A stretch of DNA of 64,000 nucleotides, taken from contig NZ_CP028158.1 in NCBI RefSeq assembly GCF_003030345.1, positions 992,001 through 1,056,000 on the forward strand. Reading direction: 5' to 3'. The stretch comes from Plantactinospora sp. BC1. Lineage in GTDB: Bacteria > Actinomycetota > Actinomycetes > Mycobacteriales > Micromonosporaceae. Below the pieces are notes generated by a model. That model saw nothing but the letters and a program-made list of their open reading frames with translations. It had not been told where the DNA came from and ran no database searches. Position 1 is the stretch's first letter. The number at the start of each line of letters is the position of its first letter. The position numbers and the translations under genes were made by a program. Shown here in pieces: positions 17,418 to 35,228 of this stretch.

Positions 17418-19171
17418 GCGCCCCCGCCCTGCCGGTCGCGTCCGGCCGCGCGGTCTGGGCGTACGCCCGCGAACTGCTTGCCGCGCACCGTGGCCGGCTC
17501 GGCCTGATCCTCGGGCTGCACGTCGTGGCGGCGGCCGCCGCGCTGGTCGGCCCGCGCCTGCTCGGCTCCATCGTGGACGCCGTGCAGCGCGGCACCCCGG
17601 TCGCCCGGGTCGACACGCTCGCCGCCGGCTACGCCGGTGTGCTGCTGGTCCAGGCGGCGTTCGTGCTGGCGGCCCGCCGCCGCGCCGCCCTCCTCGCCGA
17701 GGAGCTGCTGGCCCGGATCCGGGAGCGGTTCATGGACCGGGTGCTGCGGCTGCCGCTGCCACTGGTCGAGCGGGCCCCGGCCGGCGACCTGCTGACCCGG
17801 GTCACCTCCGACGTCGAGTCGCTGTCGTACGCGCTGCGCTCCGCCGTACCCGAGGTGGTGGTCGCGGCGGCCGTGGCGACGCTGACCGTCGGTGCGATGC
17901 TGCTCACCGACGTGACGCTCGCGCTCTGCCTGGCGGCCGGGCTGCCGCTGCTGATCCTCGGCACCCGGCGGTACCTGCGCCGCGCTCCCGCCGGCTACCG
18001 GGCCGAAACCGCGGCGTGGGCGAGGGTGAACGCGGTGGTGCACGAGACCGTGGCCGGGGCGCGGACGGTCGAGGCGCTGCGGCTCGGCCCGAGGCGGATC
18101 TCCGACACCGACCGGGCGATCGCCGAGGTGCGTGCCGCCGAACGCCACACGCTGCGGCTGCGGACCGAATGGCTGCCCGGTGTCGAGCTGTCGTACCTGC
18201 TGACGGTGCTGGCGGCGCTGATCCTCGGCGCGGTGCAGTACCAGCGCGGCGCGGTGAGCCTCGGTGACGTCGTCGCGGTGACCGTCTACGCGTGGCTGCT
18301 GGTCGAACCGCTCGACGCGCTGGTCGGCTGGCTCGACGAACTCCAGCTCGCCTCGGCCGCGCTCGCCCGGGTCGTCGGGGTGCAGAACGCGGCGGAGCAG
18401 GGTGCGGCGTGCCGCCCGACGGAGACCTCGATCCGCCCCGACGGCAACGGGGTACGGGTGCACGCGGTGGGCTTCGGCTACGACGCCACGCCGGTACTGC
18501 ACGAGGTGAGCCTGACGGTCGCCCCCGGCGAACGGCTCGCGCTCGTCGGGCCCAGCGGGGCCGGCAAGAGCACCCTGGTACGCCTCGTCAGCGGCATCGA
18601 CCTGCCCGACGGCGGGACCGTCGAGATCGGCGGGGTGCCGACACACGCGCTGCCGCCCGAGGTCCTGCGCGGGTACGTCGCGATGCTGACCCAGGAGAAC
18701 CACGTCTTCGCCGGGTCGCTGCGCGACAACGTACGGCTACCGCTGCCGCCGGACGTCGACGCCGACGTGGTACGGGCGCTCCGGACCGTCGACGCGCTCG
18801 GCTGGGCCGAGGCGCTGCCGCAGGGGCTGGAGACCCGGGTCGGTGCGGGCGGGCATGCCCTCTCCGCAGCGCAGTCCCAGCAGCTCGCGCTGGCCCGGCT
18901 GGTCCTGGTCGATCCGGCGGTGCTGATCCTCGACGAGGCGACCGCGGCGCTGAGCCCGCGCTCGGCCCGGCGCCTCGAACGGTCGCTGGCCGCCCTGCTC
19001 GCCGGGCGGACCGTCATCGCGGTCGCACACAAGCTGCACACCGCGCACGACGCCGACCGGGTGGCGGTGCTCGACGGGGGCCGGCTGATCGAGGTGGGCC
19101 GGCACGAGGAGCTGGTGGCCACCGACGGCGTGTACGCCAGGCTCTGGCGGGCCTGGCACGGTCAGGCGTAG
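17414..19171 (+). CDS. ABC exporter half-transporter, partner subunit
   Basis: 585 aa, membrane domain then nucleotide-binding domain. Walker [10 protein letters not shown] (379-387), Walker B LILDE (504-508) and the H-loop AHKL (538-541) are intact, but the signature reads LSAAQ (483-487), losing the glycine. In a heterodimer with the preceding subunit this leaves one canonical ATP site (this Walker A with the partner LSAGQ) and one degenerate site, as in TM287/288-type exporters. The start codon overlaps the upstream stop. The 3' end overlaps the convergent dioxygenase gene by 10 nt. Confidence 0.92.
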   Translation: MSAPALPVASGRAVWAYARELLAAHRGRLGLILGLHVVAAAAALVGPRLLGSIVDAVQRGTPVARVDTLAAGYAGVLLVQAAFVLAARRRAALLAEELLARIRERFMDRVLRLPLPLVERAPAGDLLTRVTSDVESLSYALRSAVPEVVVAAAVATLTVGAMLLTDVTLALCLAAGLPLLILGTRRYLRRAPAGYRAETAAWARVNAVVHETVAGARTVEALRLGPRRISDTDRAIAEVRAAERHTLRLRTEWLPGVELSYLLTVLAALILGAVQYQRGAVSLGDVVAVTVYAWLLVEPLDALVGWLDELQLASAALARVVGVQNAAEQGAACRPTETSIRPDGNGVRVHAVGFGYDATPVLHEVSLTVAPGERLALVGPSGAGKSTLVRLVSGIDLPDGGTVEIGGVPTHALPPEVLRGYVAMLTQENHVFAGSLRDNVRLPLPPDVDADVVRALRTVDALGWAEALPQGLETRVGAGGHALSAAQSQQLALARLVLVDPAVLILDEATAALSPRSARRLERSLAALLAGRTVIAVAHKLHTAHDADRVAVLDGGRLIEVGRHEELVATDGVYARLWRAWHGQA

Positions 19172-20202
19172 GTGGCCTCGACCGGGTCGGCCATCGCCAC
19201 CACGACCTTCCGGCGCCCGGTGAACGGGGCCCGGCCGTGCGCGGCCAGCATGTTGTCCAGCAGCAGCACGTCCCCCTCCTGCCAGGGGAAGGAGACGGTC
19301 GCCCGGTCGTACGCGGCGTGCAGGATCGCCAGCGTCTCCGGCTCGATCGGCTCGCCGTCGCCGTAGAAGCTGTTCGTCGGCACGCCGTACGGCCCGAAGT
19401 CGGCCAGCAGGGCGTCCCGGAGGGTCGGCTCCAAAGTGGAGACGTGGAAGAAGGTGGCGTGGTTGAACCACACCGTCTCCCCGGTCGTGGGGTGCCGGGC
19501 GAATGCCGGCGCGACCCGGGTGGTGCGCAGCCGGTCGCCGTCCTTCCACTCGGCGGTGAGACCGTTCTCCTGGCAGTAGCGCTCCACCTCGGCCCGGTCG
19601 TCGGTGTGGAACGAGGTCTGCCACGGCAGGCCCAACCCGTCGCCGTAGTTGCGCACGTACCGCACGCCACGGCGGGCGAACTCCTCCCGCACCGGCACCG
19701 GCAGCAGGTCGAGGACCTCGCGGGTGCCGGCGATCGGCGTCGCGCCGCCGGTGGCGGGCGCCGTGACGCAGCAGAAGCCGATCCGCATCGGCCAGCGGAC
19801 CGAGTACGACATCTCGTTGTGCAGGAAGATCGACTGGTCGGCCGGGTGGTCGGTGGAGGTGTAGACGTTGCCACTGACCTGGTGCCGTGGTGACGACCGC
19901 TCGTGTTCGGCGACGAGGTCGGGATAGAGCGCCGCCATGAACGCGTCGAACCGGGCCGGGTCGGTGATGCCGGAGCCGCGCAGCAGTACGGCGCCGGAGG
20001 CCAGCAGGTGTTCCTCGATCACGTCCCGGTGCGCCACGGCCCACTGGTCGAGCTGCACGCCGGGCACCGCCGGACGGATCAGCACCGGGAGGTTCCGGTC
20101 GGGGTGGAGCCGGCCGCTGTCGACCAGCGCGGACCCGGCTACTGCGGTACGTCGCCGGCTCCTCGGACCCCGCGACGCCTTTTCGGGTGCCTCTGACGCC
20201 AT
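19162..20202 (-). CDS. TauD/SyrP-like Fe(II)/2-oxoglutarate dioxygenase
   Basis: 346 aa. The iron-binding facial triad is visible as H128-x-E130 (FLHNEMS) and H322 (AAHGRAPFTG), with Arg330 or Arg331 placed to bind 2-oxoglutarate. HxE rather than HxD is typical of the clavaminate-synthase/SyrP branch. SyrP-type enzymes hydroxylate an amino acid, often while bound to a carrier protein, so this enzyme may beta-hydroxylate one residue of the product. ATG 20202 has AAAAGG about 8 nt upstream; the longer open frame to 20577 runs through the mbtH gene and is rejected. Divergent from mbtH, convergent with the exporter. Confidence 0.88.
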   Translation of the reverse strand: MASEAPEKASRGPRSRRRTAVAGSALVDSGRLHPDRNLPVLIRPAVPGVQLDQWAVAHRDVIEEHLLASGAVLLRGSGITDPARFDAFMAALYPDLVAEHERSSPRHQVSGNVYTSTDHPADQSIFLHNEMSYSVRWPMRIGFCCVTAPATGGATPIAGTREVLDLLPVPVREEFARRGVRYVRNYGDGLGLPWQTSFHTDDRAEVERYCQENGLTAEWKDGDRLRTTRVAPAFARHPTTGETVWFNHATFFHVSTLEPTLRDALLADFGPYGVPTNSFYGDGEPIEPETLAILHAAYDRATVSFPWQEGDVLLLDNMLAAHGRAPFTGRRKVVVAMADPVEATYA

Positions 20203-20351
20203 TTCTCGCACCTTTTCGTCCGTTGCTCGCCGCTGTATTTCCGGCCGTCTTTGCTCCGCGTCGTCCGCAGGGGCCGCAACCGGCGTGGAGAAACGTACCA
20301 GCGCGGCGCCGGGCGGCAAACGAGGCACGTTCCCGGCCCGTGACGGAATCG

Positions 20352-20381
20352 TTGTCGGCCGCCGGAGTGGTGCCCTAGCAT
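20352..20381 (+). promoter_or_regulatory. Putative mbtH promoter
   Basis: TTGTCG (20352-20357) and TAGCAT (20376-20381) are separated by 18 nt. The predicted start point is about 40 nt before the mbtH start codon. The 225-nt region also has to carry the promoter of the divergent dioxygenase gene. Confidence 0.4.
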
Positions 20382-20427
20382 CGACCGGCGAACCGGGCCT
20401 GGCCGGCGCACGGAAAGGGGAAAAGGG

Positions 20428-20643
20428 ATGGCCTTCGACGACGATCAGGACGACCGGCGGTACACGGTCGTGGTGAATGACGAGGAGCAGTACTCCATCT
20501 GGCTGGCCGACCGGGAGATCCCGGCCGGGTGGCGGGAGGTGGGCCGCACGGGCAGCAAGTCGGAGTGCCTGGAGCACATCAGCGAGGTGTGGACCGACAT
20601 GCGCCCGCTGAGCCTGCGCCGGTCGATGGAGGCGACGGCCTGA
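20428..20643 (+). CDS. MbtH-like NRPS accessory protein
   Basis: 71 aa. The MbtH signature is present: [19 protein letters not shown], then a spaced Leu and [11 protein letters not shown]. The residues corresponding to N, E, Q, S and W and to the WTDxRPxSL end are conserved. MbtH proteins bind A domains and are needed for solubility or activity of many of them; this is the only copy in the window and could serve all seven A domains. A clear RBS (GGAAAGGGG) precedes the ATG. It stands alone on the plus strand between minus-strand genes. Confidence 0.96.
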   Translation: MAFDDDQDDRRYTVVVNDEEQYSIWLADREIPAGWREVGRTGSKSECLEHISEVWTDMRPLSLRRSMEATA

Positions 20644-20700
20644 CCGGCGCCGGTGGTGTGCCGGGGCGGGCCACCCGCCACCGGCGCACCCGGGTCCTCA

Positions 20701-20785
20701 CCCGGGTTCAGCGCCGTTTGTTCGCCCCGGGGTTCAGCGCGGCTCCTCGCCCGGGTCGAGCGCCGCTCCTTGCCCGGTCAGCGCC
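20701..20785. repeat. Imperfect about 24-25-bp tandem repeat between convergent genes
   Basis: Units beginning CCCGGG(T/G)TCAGCG start at 20701, 20726, 20750 and 20773, with the last overlapping the end of the SbnA-like gene. Each unit has a small GAGC/GCTC-type dyad. It occupies the gap between convergent mbtH and the SbnA-like gene and may help terminate both. Confidence 0.5.
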
Positions 20786-21878
20786 GCCAGCCGCCGAGCG
20801 GGGCGGCCAGCGCCGACCCGTCGAAGCCGACCCCGTCCGCCCGGGCCGCCTCCTGGACCGCCCGGGTCTCGTCCAGCACGCCGTGCCGGGCCAGCCACCC
20901 GTCGTCGTACACGGTGACGCCGTAGTTGTCCCCGCCGTCCGGGATGACCGCCACCGGCCGGCGGGGCCCGCCCGTGGCCGCCGGCAGCCCCCCGACGTAG
21001 GCGGCGAGGACCGCCCCGCCCGATCCCCCGATCGCGAGGCCGGTGTCGTCGAGGAACATCCGGCAGTACGCGAAGGCTTCCACGTCACGCACCCGGAGCG
21101 CCTCGTCGTAGTGCCCCGGGCGCAGGAACGACGACTTGCGGCTGGAGCCGATGCCGGTGAGCAGGTGCGAGCGGCCGACGTCCCGGGTCACCAGCGAACC
21201 CTGGACGTCGACCGCGTAGATCCGCACGCCCGGCCGGGCCTGCCGCACTCCCTCGCTGATCCCGACGAGCGTGCCGCCGGTGCTCACCGCGACCAGTACC
21301 GCGTCGAGGTCGCCGCCGGTCTGGCGGAGCAGCTCGCGGGCCGTGATGTCCCGGTGCACCCCCGGGTTGGCCGGGTTGGAGTACTGGTCGGGCCAGCGCA
21401 GTGCCGGGTCCTCCGCACACAGCTCGCGTACCCGGGCCAGGCGGGTGAGCAGGTAGCCGCCGTGGGTGTCCCGCTCGTCCACCGGCGCCACCACCGCGCC
21501 CTCGGCGCGCAGCCGGTCGCGTACGGTGGCCGGCACCTTCGGGTCGACCACGACCGTGAGGTGGCAGTGCAGCAGCGAGAGCACCCGGGCCAGGGCGAGG
21601 CCGAGGTTTCCCGAGGTCGACTCCACGACCTGGGTGCCCGGCGCCAGCGGGCGTTCGGCGTCCAGCGCCGCGACCAGCCCGACCGCCGTGCGGTACTTGA
21701 TCGAGCCGGTGGGGTTGAAGAGCTCCAGCTTCAGCCAGAGCGGATGCTCGCCGCCCCGCCGACGCACCAGCACCGGCCACAGGGGCGTGTCGGTGTGTGC
21801 GGCCAGCCGCAGCGGGGAGCCCACCCGTCCGCTCGTGTCGCGCTGGCCCGTGACGGTCGGGCTTCCGGCGTCGGGCAT
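20778..21878 (-). CDS. SbnA/VioB-like PLP-dependent synthase for 2,3-diaminopropionate
   Basis: 366 aa, cysteine-synthase fold (PLP fold type II). The PLP lysine lies in NPTGSIKYR, the asparagine loop is STSGNLG, and the phosphate-binding loop is STGGTLVG. SbnA-type enzymes join O-phosphoserine (or a related serine derivative) with L-glutamate to give N-(2-amino-2-carboxyethyl)-glutamate, the substrate of SbnB. The SbnB-type partner is at 2.6-3.65 kb, in the other operon. ATG 21878 overlaps the panD stop (ATGA), so beta-alanine and Dap supply enzymes are translationally coupled. A cysteine synthase role is possible but less likely in this context. Confidence 0.87.
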   Translation of the reverse strand: MPDAGSPTVTGQRDTSGRVGSPLRLAAHTDTPLWPVLVRRRGGEHPLWLKLELFNPTGSIKYRTAVGLVAALDAERPLAPGTQVVESTSGNLGLALARVLSLLHCHLTVVVDPKVPATVRDRLRAEGAVVAPVDERDTHGGYLLTRLARVRELCAEDPALRWPDQYSNPANPGVHRDITARELLRQTGGDLDAVLVAVSTGGTLVGISEGVRQARPGVRIYAVDVQGSLVTRDVGRSHLLTGIGSSRKSSFLRPGHYDEALRVRDVEAFAYCRMFLDDTGLAIGGSGGAVLAAYVGGLPAATGGPRRPVAVIPDGGDNYGVTVYDDGWLARHGVLDETRAVQEAARADGVGFDGSALAAPLGGWRR

Positions 21879-22246
21879 CAGCGGTCGAGGAGGTGGCCGA
21901 GATCCGCTATCCGGTTGTTCCCGTCGACGAACACGACCTTCGGCTTCACGGACTCCGTCTCGGTGTCGGCGACGCCGTACCCGATGATGATCAGGATGTC
22001 GCCGGGGTGGGCCAGCCGGGCGCCGGCCCCGTTCACGCTGATGATCCCGGAGCCGCGCTCCCCCTCGATCAGGTAGGTCACCAGGCGGGCGCCGTTGGTC
22101 ACGTTGACCACGTGCACCTGCTCACCGGCGATGAGATCGGCGGCGTCGAGCAGGTCGAGGTCGACGGTAAGCGAGCCGATGTAGTTCAGGTCGGCCTGGG
22201 TGACCGTGGCCCGGTGGATTTTCGATTTCACCATCGTACGAAACAC
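21878..22246 (-). CDS. panD: Aspartate 1-decarboxylase
   Basis: Pyruvoyl enzyme converting L-aspartate to beta-alanine. 122 aa, normal for the family. The start [20 protein letters not shown] and the self-cleavage Gly-Ser in [10 protein letters not shown] (Ser becomes the pyruvoyl group) are textbook, as is ITNGARL-like NVTNGARL and EGERGSG. GTG 22246 was chosen over ATG 22234 because AAAGGG lies 7 nt upstream and family members begin M(L/F)RTM. It is coupled to the SbnA-like gene and follows the NRPS operon. Three A domains of the cluster have beta-alanine-like pockets, so this copy is probably dedicated to the pathway rather than to pantothenate. Confidence 0.95.
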   Translation of the reverse strand: MFRTMVKSKIHRATVTQADLNYIGSLTVDLDLLDAADLIAGEQVHVVNVTNGARLVTYLIEGERGSGIISVNGAGARLAHPGDILIIIGYGVADTETESVKPKVVFVDGNNRIADLGHLLDR

Positions 22247-22490
22247 TGGCGGACCCTTTCCTGGCGAAGATTTCGGAATCTCCGGGCGAGGTACGACGGA
22301 AACTGTGTGGCACACCGCGCCGCGCATCGACAGAGATATCGGGCGGCTATTTATCACCACTAATGGGGAATGCTAGTGCCAACCCGTCGATCGGCAAAGA
22401 GGATCGGCGCAGTCCCACGACCGTCCTTTTCGGACCACACCGGCACGCGCACACGCCCCACCGCAGCCACCCGCAACCGGAGGCGCGGGA

Positions 22491-22538
22491 CGCCCGACCG
22501 CCGGAACGCCCGACCGCCGGGACGCCCGAGCGGCGGGC
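22491..22538. repeat. 16-bp tandem repeat upstream of panD
   Basis: Three units (CGCCCGACCGCCGGAA-like) start at 22491, 22507 and 22523, the third with two changes. They lie in the 389-nt gap between the NRPS stop (22636) and panD (22246). The gap also has an AT-rich patch at 22340-22382 that could hold a panD promoter, though no good hexamer pair was found, and no credible gene. Confidence 0.45.
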
Positions 22539-22567
22539 GCGACCGGGGCGCGACCGGCGTGCGGGGT

Positions 22568-22582
22568 GCCGGCGGGGCCGGC
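22568..22582. terminator. Weak hairpin after the NRPS operon
   Basis: GCCGGC-GGG-GCCGGC forms a 6-bp stem about 55-70 nt after the NRPS stop codon. It could terminate or attenuate transcription before panD. There is no T-tract, and the GC content makes chance occurrence plausible. Confidence 0.25.
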
Positions 22583-22635
22583 GCGCTGACCAGCCGATCG
22601 GATGATCGACCGCCCAGGATGAACACTCGAACGCC

Positions 22636-30587
<7,952 letters not shown>

Positions 30588-30591
<4 letters not shown>

Positions 30592-33500
30592 GCCAGTCCC
30601 CGTTCTTCCAGCATCCGTTCCACCTCGGCGTCGCTGAGCCCCTCCACCTCGGTGACGAGCCCCGCCAGGTCGGCTCCACCGCCCACCGACGCGACACTGC
30701 GACGGTCGATCTCGGCGGCCAGCGCGGCCACCGAGTCGTGCTCGAACATGCTGCGCAGCGGCAGTTCGACGGCGAACCGGTCCCGGACCCGCGACTGCAC
30801 CTGGGTGGCCAGCAGGGAATGCCCGCCGAGTTCGAAGAAGCGGGCGTCGGCGCCGACCCGCTCGACGTCCAGCACGGCCGTCCAGATCTCCGCCACGGCG
30901 CGCTCGGTCTCGGTGGAGGGCGGGACGTACGGCCGTTCGCTGGCCCGGCCCGGCGCCGGAAGTGCCTTGCGGTCGACCTTCCCGCTGGTGTTGAGCGGCA
31001 GGGCCGCCAGCACCACGAACGCGTCGGGTACGAGGTGACCGGGGAGGCGCTGCCGGAGGTGGTCGCGTACCCCCTCGACGAGCCGGTCGTCGGCGGCGCC
31101 GGACATCGGGGTGTTGCCGAACCGGTCCCAGGACGCCGGCAGCGCTGCCCGGGTGGCGCGGACCGGCTCCTGGCCGGTCGCGGCGTTCGCCGGACGGCAC
31201 ACCACGTCGAACGCGGTCGGCGAGGTACCGGACCAGGAGACCACCGCCCGCCGCTCGTACTTGTCGGCCAGCTCCACCAGGTCCGCCGGGTCGACGCCGT
31301 CCCACTCGGCGGCCCGCGCGGCGACCAGGTCGCGCAGCTGCCGCACCGGGGTGTCCGGGTCGGTGTCGGCGTCGGCCAGCAGGTCCAGCAGCGCGGCCGG
31401 CTCGGCGAGTCGCGCGTTGCGCACCCCGGACAGCAGCACGGTGGCACCGTCGCCGACGGCGAGGGCGTCGCGGAATCCGGCCGGCGACCCGACCACCCGG
31501 ACCGGTCCGTCCGGTGCCGGTGCGGCGGCCCGCAGCGTCACGTCGTAGCGGAACCGGGTGAACTCGTTGTCGCCGCGACCGCCCTTCAGCTCGATCTCGA
31601 CGGCGCCGATCCCGGGCAGTTCCGGCAGCACGGCGGTGAAGAACTCCGGGTCGACCGCCAGCTCCTTCTCCGCCCGCACGGCCCAGTCCACCTCCCGGGT
31701 GAGCGCGCCGACGGTCGACTGTGGATCGGCGTTGGCCAGCGCGACGGAGGCGTGGAAGGCGCGCAGCAGCGGGAGGCTGCGCACCCCGCCGACGAAGACC
31801 GCACCGCCGGGGCGGACCGCGCGGGCCGCGCCCGCCAGTACCCGCCGCAGGTAGTCGACGCCGGGAAAGTACTGCACGACCTCGTTGACCACGACCACGT
31901 CGTAGTCGCCCGGGGCGATGCCGGCGAAGTCGTCGGCGGCCTGGTGCCGCAGGACGAGTTCCGGCATCCCCGGCTGACCGGCCGTCGCCGCGCGCAGCCG
32001 GCGCACCGCCTCCGCCGACAGGTCGGTGCCGTGGTAGGCGTCGCAGTGCGGCGCGAGTCGGCGCAGCAGCAGGCCGGTGCCGCAGCCCAGCTCCAGGATC
32101 CGCCGTGGCCGGAGCGCCCGGATCCGTCCGACGGTGTCCGCGACACACTCGGCGATCTCCGCGTCCGGCAGCGGCCGACGGGTGTAACTGCTGGTCCAGA
32201 CCCGCCGGCTCAGCCCGGTGTCGTCGGTGTCCTGGCCGTACACCTCGTCGAAGACGCCGCGCCAACCGGCGACCCGCTCGCCGTCACCGGTGCCGTCCGG
32301 CGCCGCGTCACCGGCCGGCACCAGGTAGGCGACGAGCCGCTTCTCACCGCCCGCCTCGGCACGGGCCACCACCACGCTCTCGTGGACCCGCGGGTGTGCG
32401 TTCAGGGCCGCCTCCACCTCGCCCGGTTCGATCCGGTGGCCGCGTACCTTGACCACGTGGTCGGTGCGGCCGAGGAAGTCGATGACGCCGTCCGGCCGCT
32501 GCCGTACCAGGTCCCGGGTGCGGTAGAGCCGGGCGCCGGGCAGCGCGGAGAACGGGTCGGGCACGAACACCTCGGCGGTGCGTACCGGGTCGTCGAGGTA
32601 GCCGCGCCCCACCCCGATCCCGCCGATGTGCAGTTCGCCGGGGAGGCCGACCGGCTGCGGCGCGCCGTACCGGTCGAGGACGTAGGCGCGCATGTTCCGG
32701 ATCGGGGTGCCGATGGCGACCACGGCCGGGCCGGCGAGCTGATCCGGACCGGTGATCGCCAGGTGGCACTGGTCGTCGGAGCACTCGGTCGAGCCGTACG
32801 TGTTGAGCACCGGGACGTGCGGATAGAGCCCGAACCACTCCCGGCACAGGTCGGCCTGCAACGCGTCGCCGGTCGGCACCATCCAGCGGAGCCGGTCCAG
32901 GGCCGGACGGGCGGCGCCGAGCGCGGCGGCCTCGGTGACCATGCCACGCAGCACCGCCGGCACGACCTGGAGCACGGTGACACCGGTCCGGGCCACCTCG
33001 GCCAGCAGCCGGGCCGGCTCCTGAGCCACCTCGTCGGTGAAGACCTCGACCGCCGCGCCGCGCACCAGCGGGGCGAGGAACTGCCAGACCGAGACGTCGA
33101 ACGACTGGGGGCCGTTCTGCGCCACCACGTCACCGGCGGTCACCCCGCAGTCGTCCAGCTTGGCGGTGACGTGGTTGAGCATGCCGGCGTGCTCCACCAT
33201 CGCGCCCTTCGGCACGCCGGTGGAGCCGGACGTGTAGAGCACGTAGGCGAGGTCGCCGGGGCCGCCGCGCGGTGCCGGGTCGGCCTCGTCGCCGGCTTCA
33301 CCGTCCACTTCGGTCAGTTCGGTCAGGGGTACGATCCGTGGCGGCGCGTCGTCGTCGGATCCGCCGGGCGGTGCGGTGTCGAGCGCCGTGCGGAGGTCGT
33401 CCGGCCGGATGCCGGCGACCACGGTCCGGGAGCGGCTGCGCCGGACCAGGTCGGCCAGGCGCTCGGCGGGCGCGTCCGGCTCGATCGGCAGGTAGGCGGC

Positions 33501-35225
33501 GCCGGTCTTGAGGATGCCGAGCAGCAGCGCGAGGTAGTCGACGCCGCGTCGGGCCAGCACCGCGACGATGTCACCCCGGCCGGTGCCCCGGCGCAGCAGC
33601 GCGTGGGCGATCCGGTTGGCCCGGGCGTTCAGTCCGGCGTACGTCGACTCGTCGGCGCCGCAGCGCACCGCGACCGCGTCCGGGGTACGGGCCGCCTGCC
33701 GCTCGACGAGGTGGTGCACGCAGCCCGGCCACTCCTCCGGTACGGCGGTGTCGTTCCACTCCAGCACGGTCCGGCGGTAGTCGTCCCCGGTCAGCAGCGG
33801 TATCCGTGCGACGTCCGCACCGGGGTCGTCGACGACCGCCCGCAGCAGCGTCAGGTAGTGCGCCGACATCCGCGCGACGCGGTCCCGGTCGAACAGCTCG
33901 GTGCTGTACTCCAGGAGCCCGAGCAGCCCGTCCGACGCGGGAAACAGCTCCAGCGTGAGGTCGTACTTGGCGGTGCCGTTGTGCAGCGGCGCCGGCCGGA
34001 CGGTGAGGCCGGGCAGCTCGACCTCGGGGCGCGGAACGTTCTGCAGGACGAACATCACCTGGAACAGCGGCGTCTGCCGCAGGTCCCGCTCGGGTTGCAG
34101 CTCCTCGACGAGCCGCTCGAACGGCAGGTCCTGGTGCCCGAAGGCGTCCAGCGCGGTCTGGCGTACCCGGTCCAGCACCTCCCGGAAGCTGGTCGCGCCG
34201 CCGGTTCGCAGCCGCAGCACGAGGGTGTTGACGAAGAAGCCGATCAGGTTCTCCGTCTCCGGGCGGTTCCGGTTGGCGACGGGGACGCCGACGCAGATGT
34301 CGCTCTCGCCGCTGTGCCGGGCGAGCAGCACCTCGAAGACGGCGAGCAGCACCATGAACCGGCTCGTCCCGGTCTGCTCGGCCAGGCTGTCCACGGCGTC
34401 GAGGAGGGGTGCCGGGACGGTGAAGCGGTGCACGTCGCCGTCGCCACGGGCGTCGGCCGCGCGGGGCCGGTCGGTCGGCAGCTCCAGCAGCGGTGGCGCC
34501 CCGTCGAGCTGGCGCCGCCAGTAGTCGAGGTCTCCGGCGTGCCGGTCGGTGTTCGCGCGCTGCCACCGGGCGAAGTCGAGGTACTGGATCGGCAGCTCCG
34601 GCAGCTCTGCCGCCGCCCCGGTGCGGTACGCCCGGTACAGCTCCACGATCTCCCGGGTGAGCACCCCGAGCGACCAGCCGTCCAGCGCGACCTGGTGCAT
34701 CGCGAGTACGAAGAGGTGGTCCTCGGGGTCGATCGCCAGCAGCAGCGGGCGCAGCAGCGGCGGGCGCGCGATGTCGAACGGGCGCCGCACGTGCTCGCGG
34801 GCGATCCGCAGCGCGGCCGCCTCGCGGTCGGCCGGGCCGGTCCCCGGCACCGGGCGGACCGGTATCTCGACCGGGGGCGGGTCGGCGACGGTCTGGGTCG
34901 GTACGCCGTCGACCGGGTGGAAGCCGGTACGCAGCACGTCGTGCCGGGCGACGACGTCGCGCAGTGCGCGGGTCAGCGTGTCGACGTCCAGCCGGCCGTG
35001 CATGCGAAGCGCCACGTGGTCGTTGAGGGCCGGGCTCTCCGGGGCGTACTGGTGCATGAACCAGATGCGTTGCTGGGCGAACGACATCGGCCCGCTGCGC
35101 CGCTCCGGGTGCCGGGGGATGCCGTCGGCGGTGGCGGCCCGCTCGGCCAGGGCGCGCATCAGCAGCGCACGCTTGGCCGGCGACAGGGCGTCGGCCCGCA
35201 GGCGGTGGTCCTGTGACTCGCTCAT
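30588..35225 (-). CDS. NRPS, C-A-MT-PCP (diamino acid, probably N-methylated)
   Basis: 1545 aa. C (about 45-480) has HQVALDG (177-183): the second, catalytic His is Gln. A (about 505-970) has pocket D-V-W-Q-V-T-T-D-D-K. Asp330/Asp331 and Trp239 resemble 2,4-diaminobutyrate codes (DIWELTADDK), so a Dap or Dab substrate is likely and fits the Dap genes. Inserted between A8 and A10 is a SAM methyltransferase domain (motif I ILELGCGTG, 1043-1051), the usual place of N-methyltransferases; O- or C-methylation is not excluded. The PCP has GGHSLLA (about 1473). ATG 35225 lies 3 nt after the upstream gene, and its stop overlaps the next start, so it is fully coupled within the operon. Confidence 0.93.
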
Positions 35226-35228
35226 CGT

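Noticed and set aside
22491-22538. CRISPR-like array
   Set aside because: Units of 16 bp are directly adjacent with no spacers, and no cas genes occur in the window.
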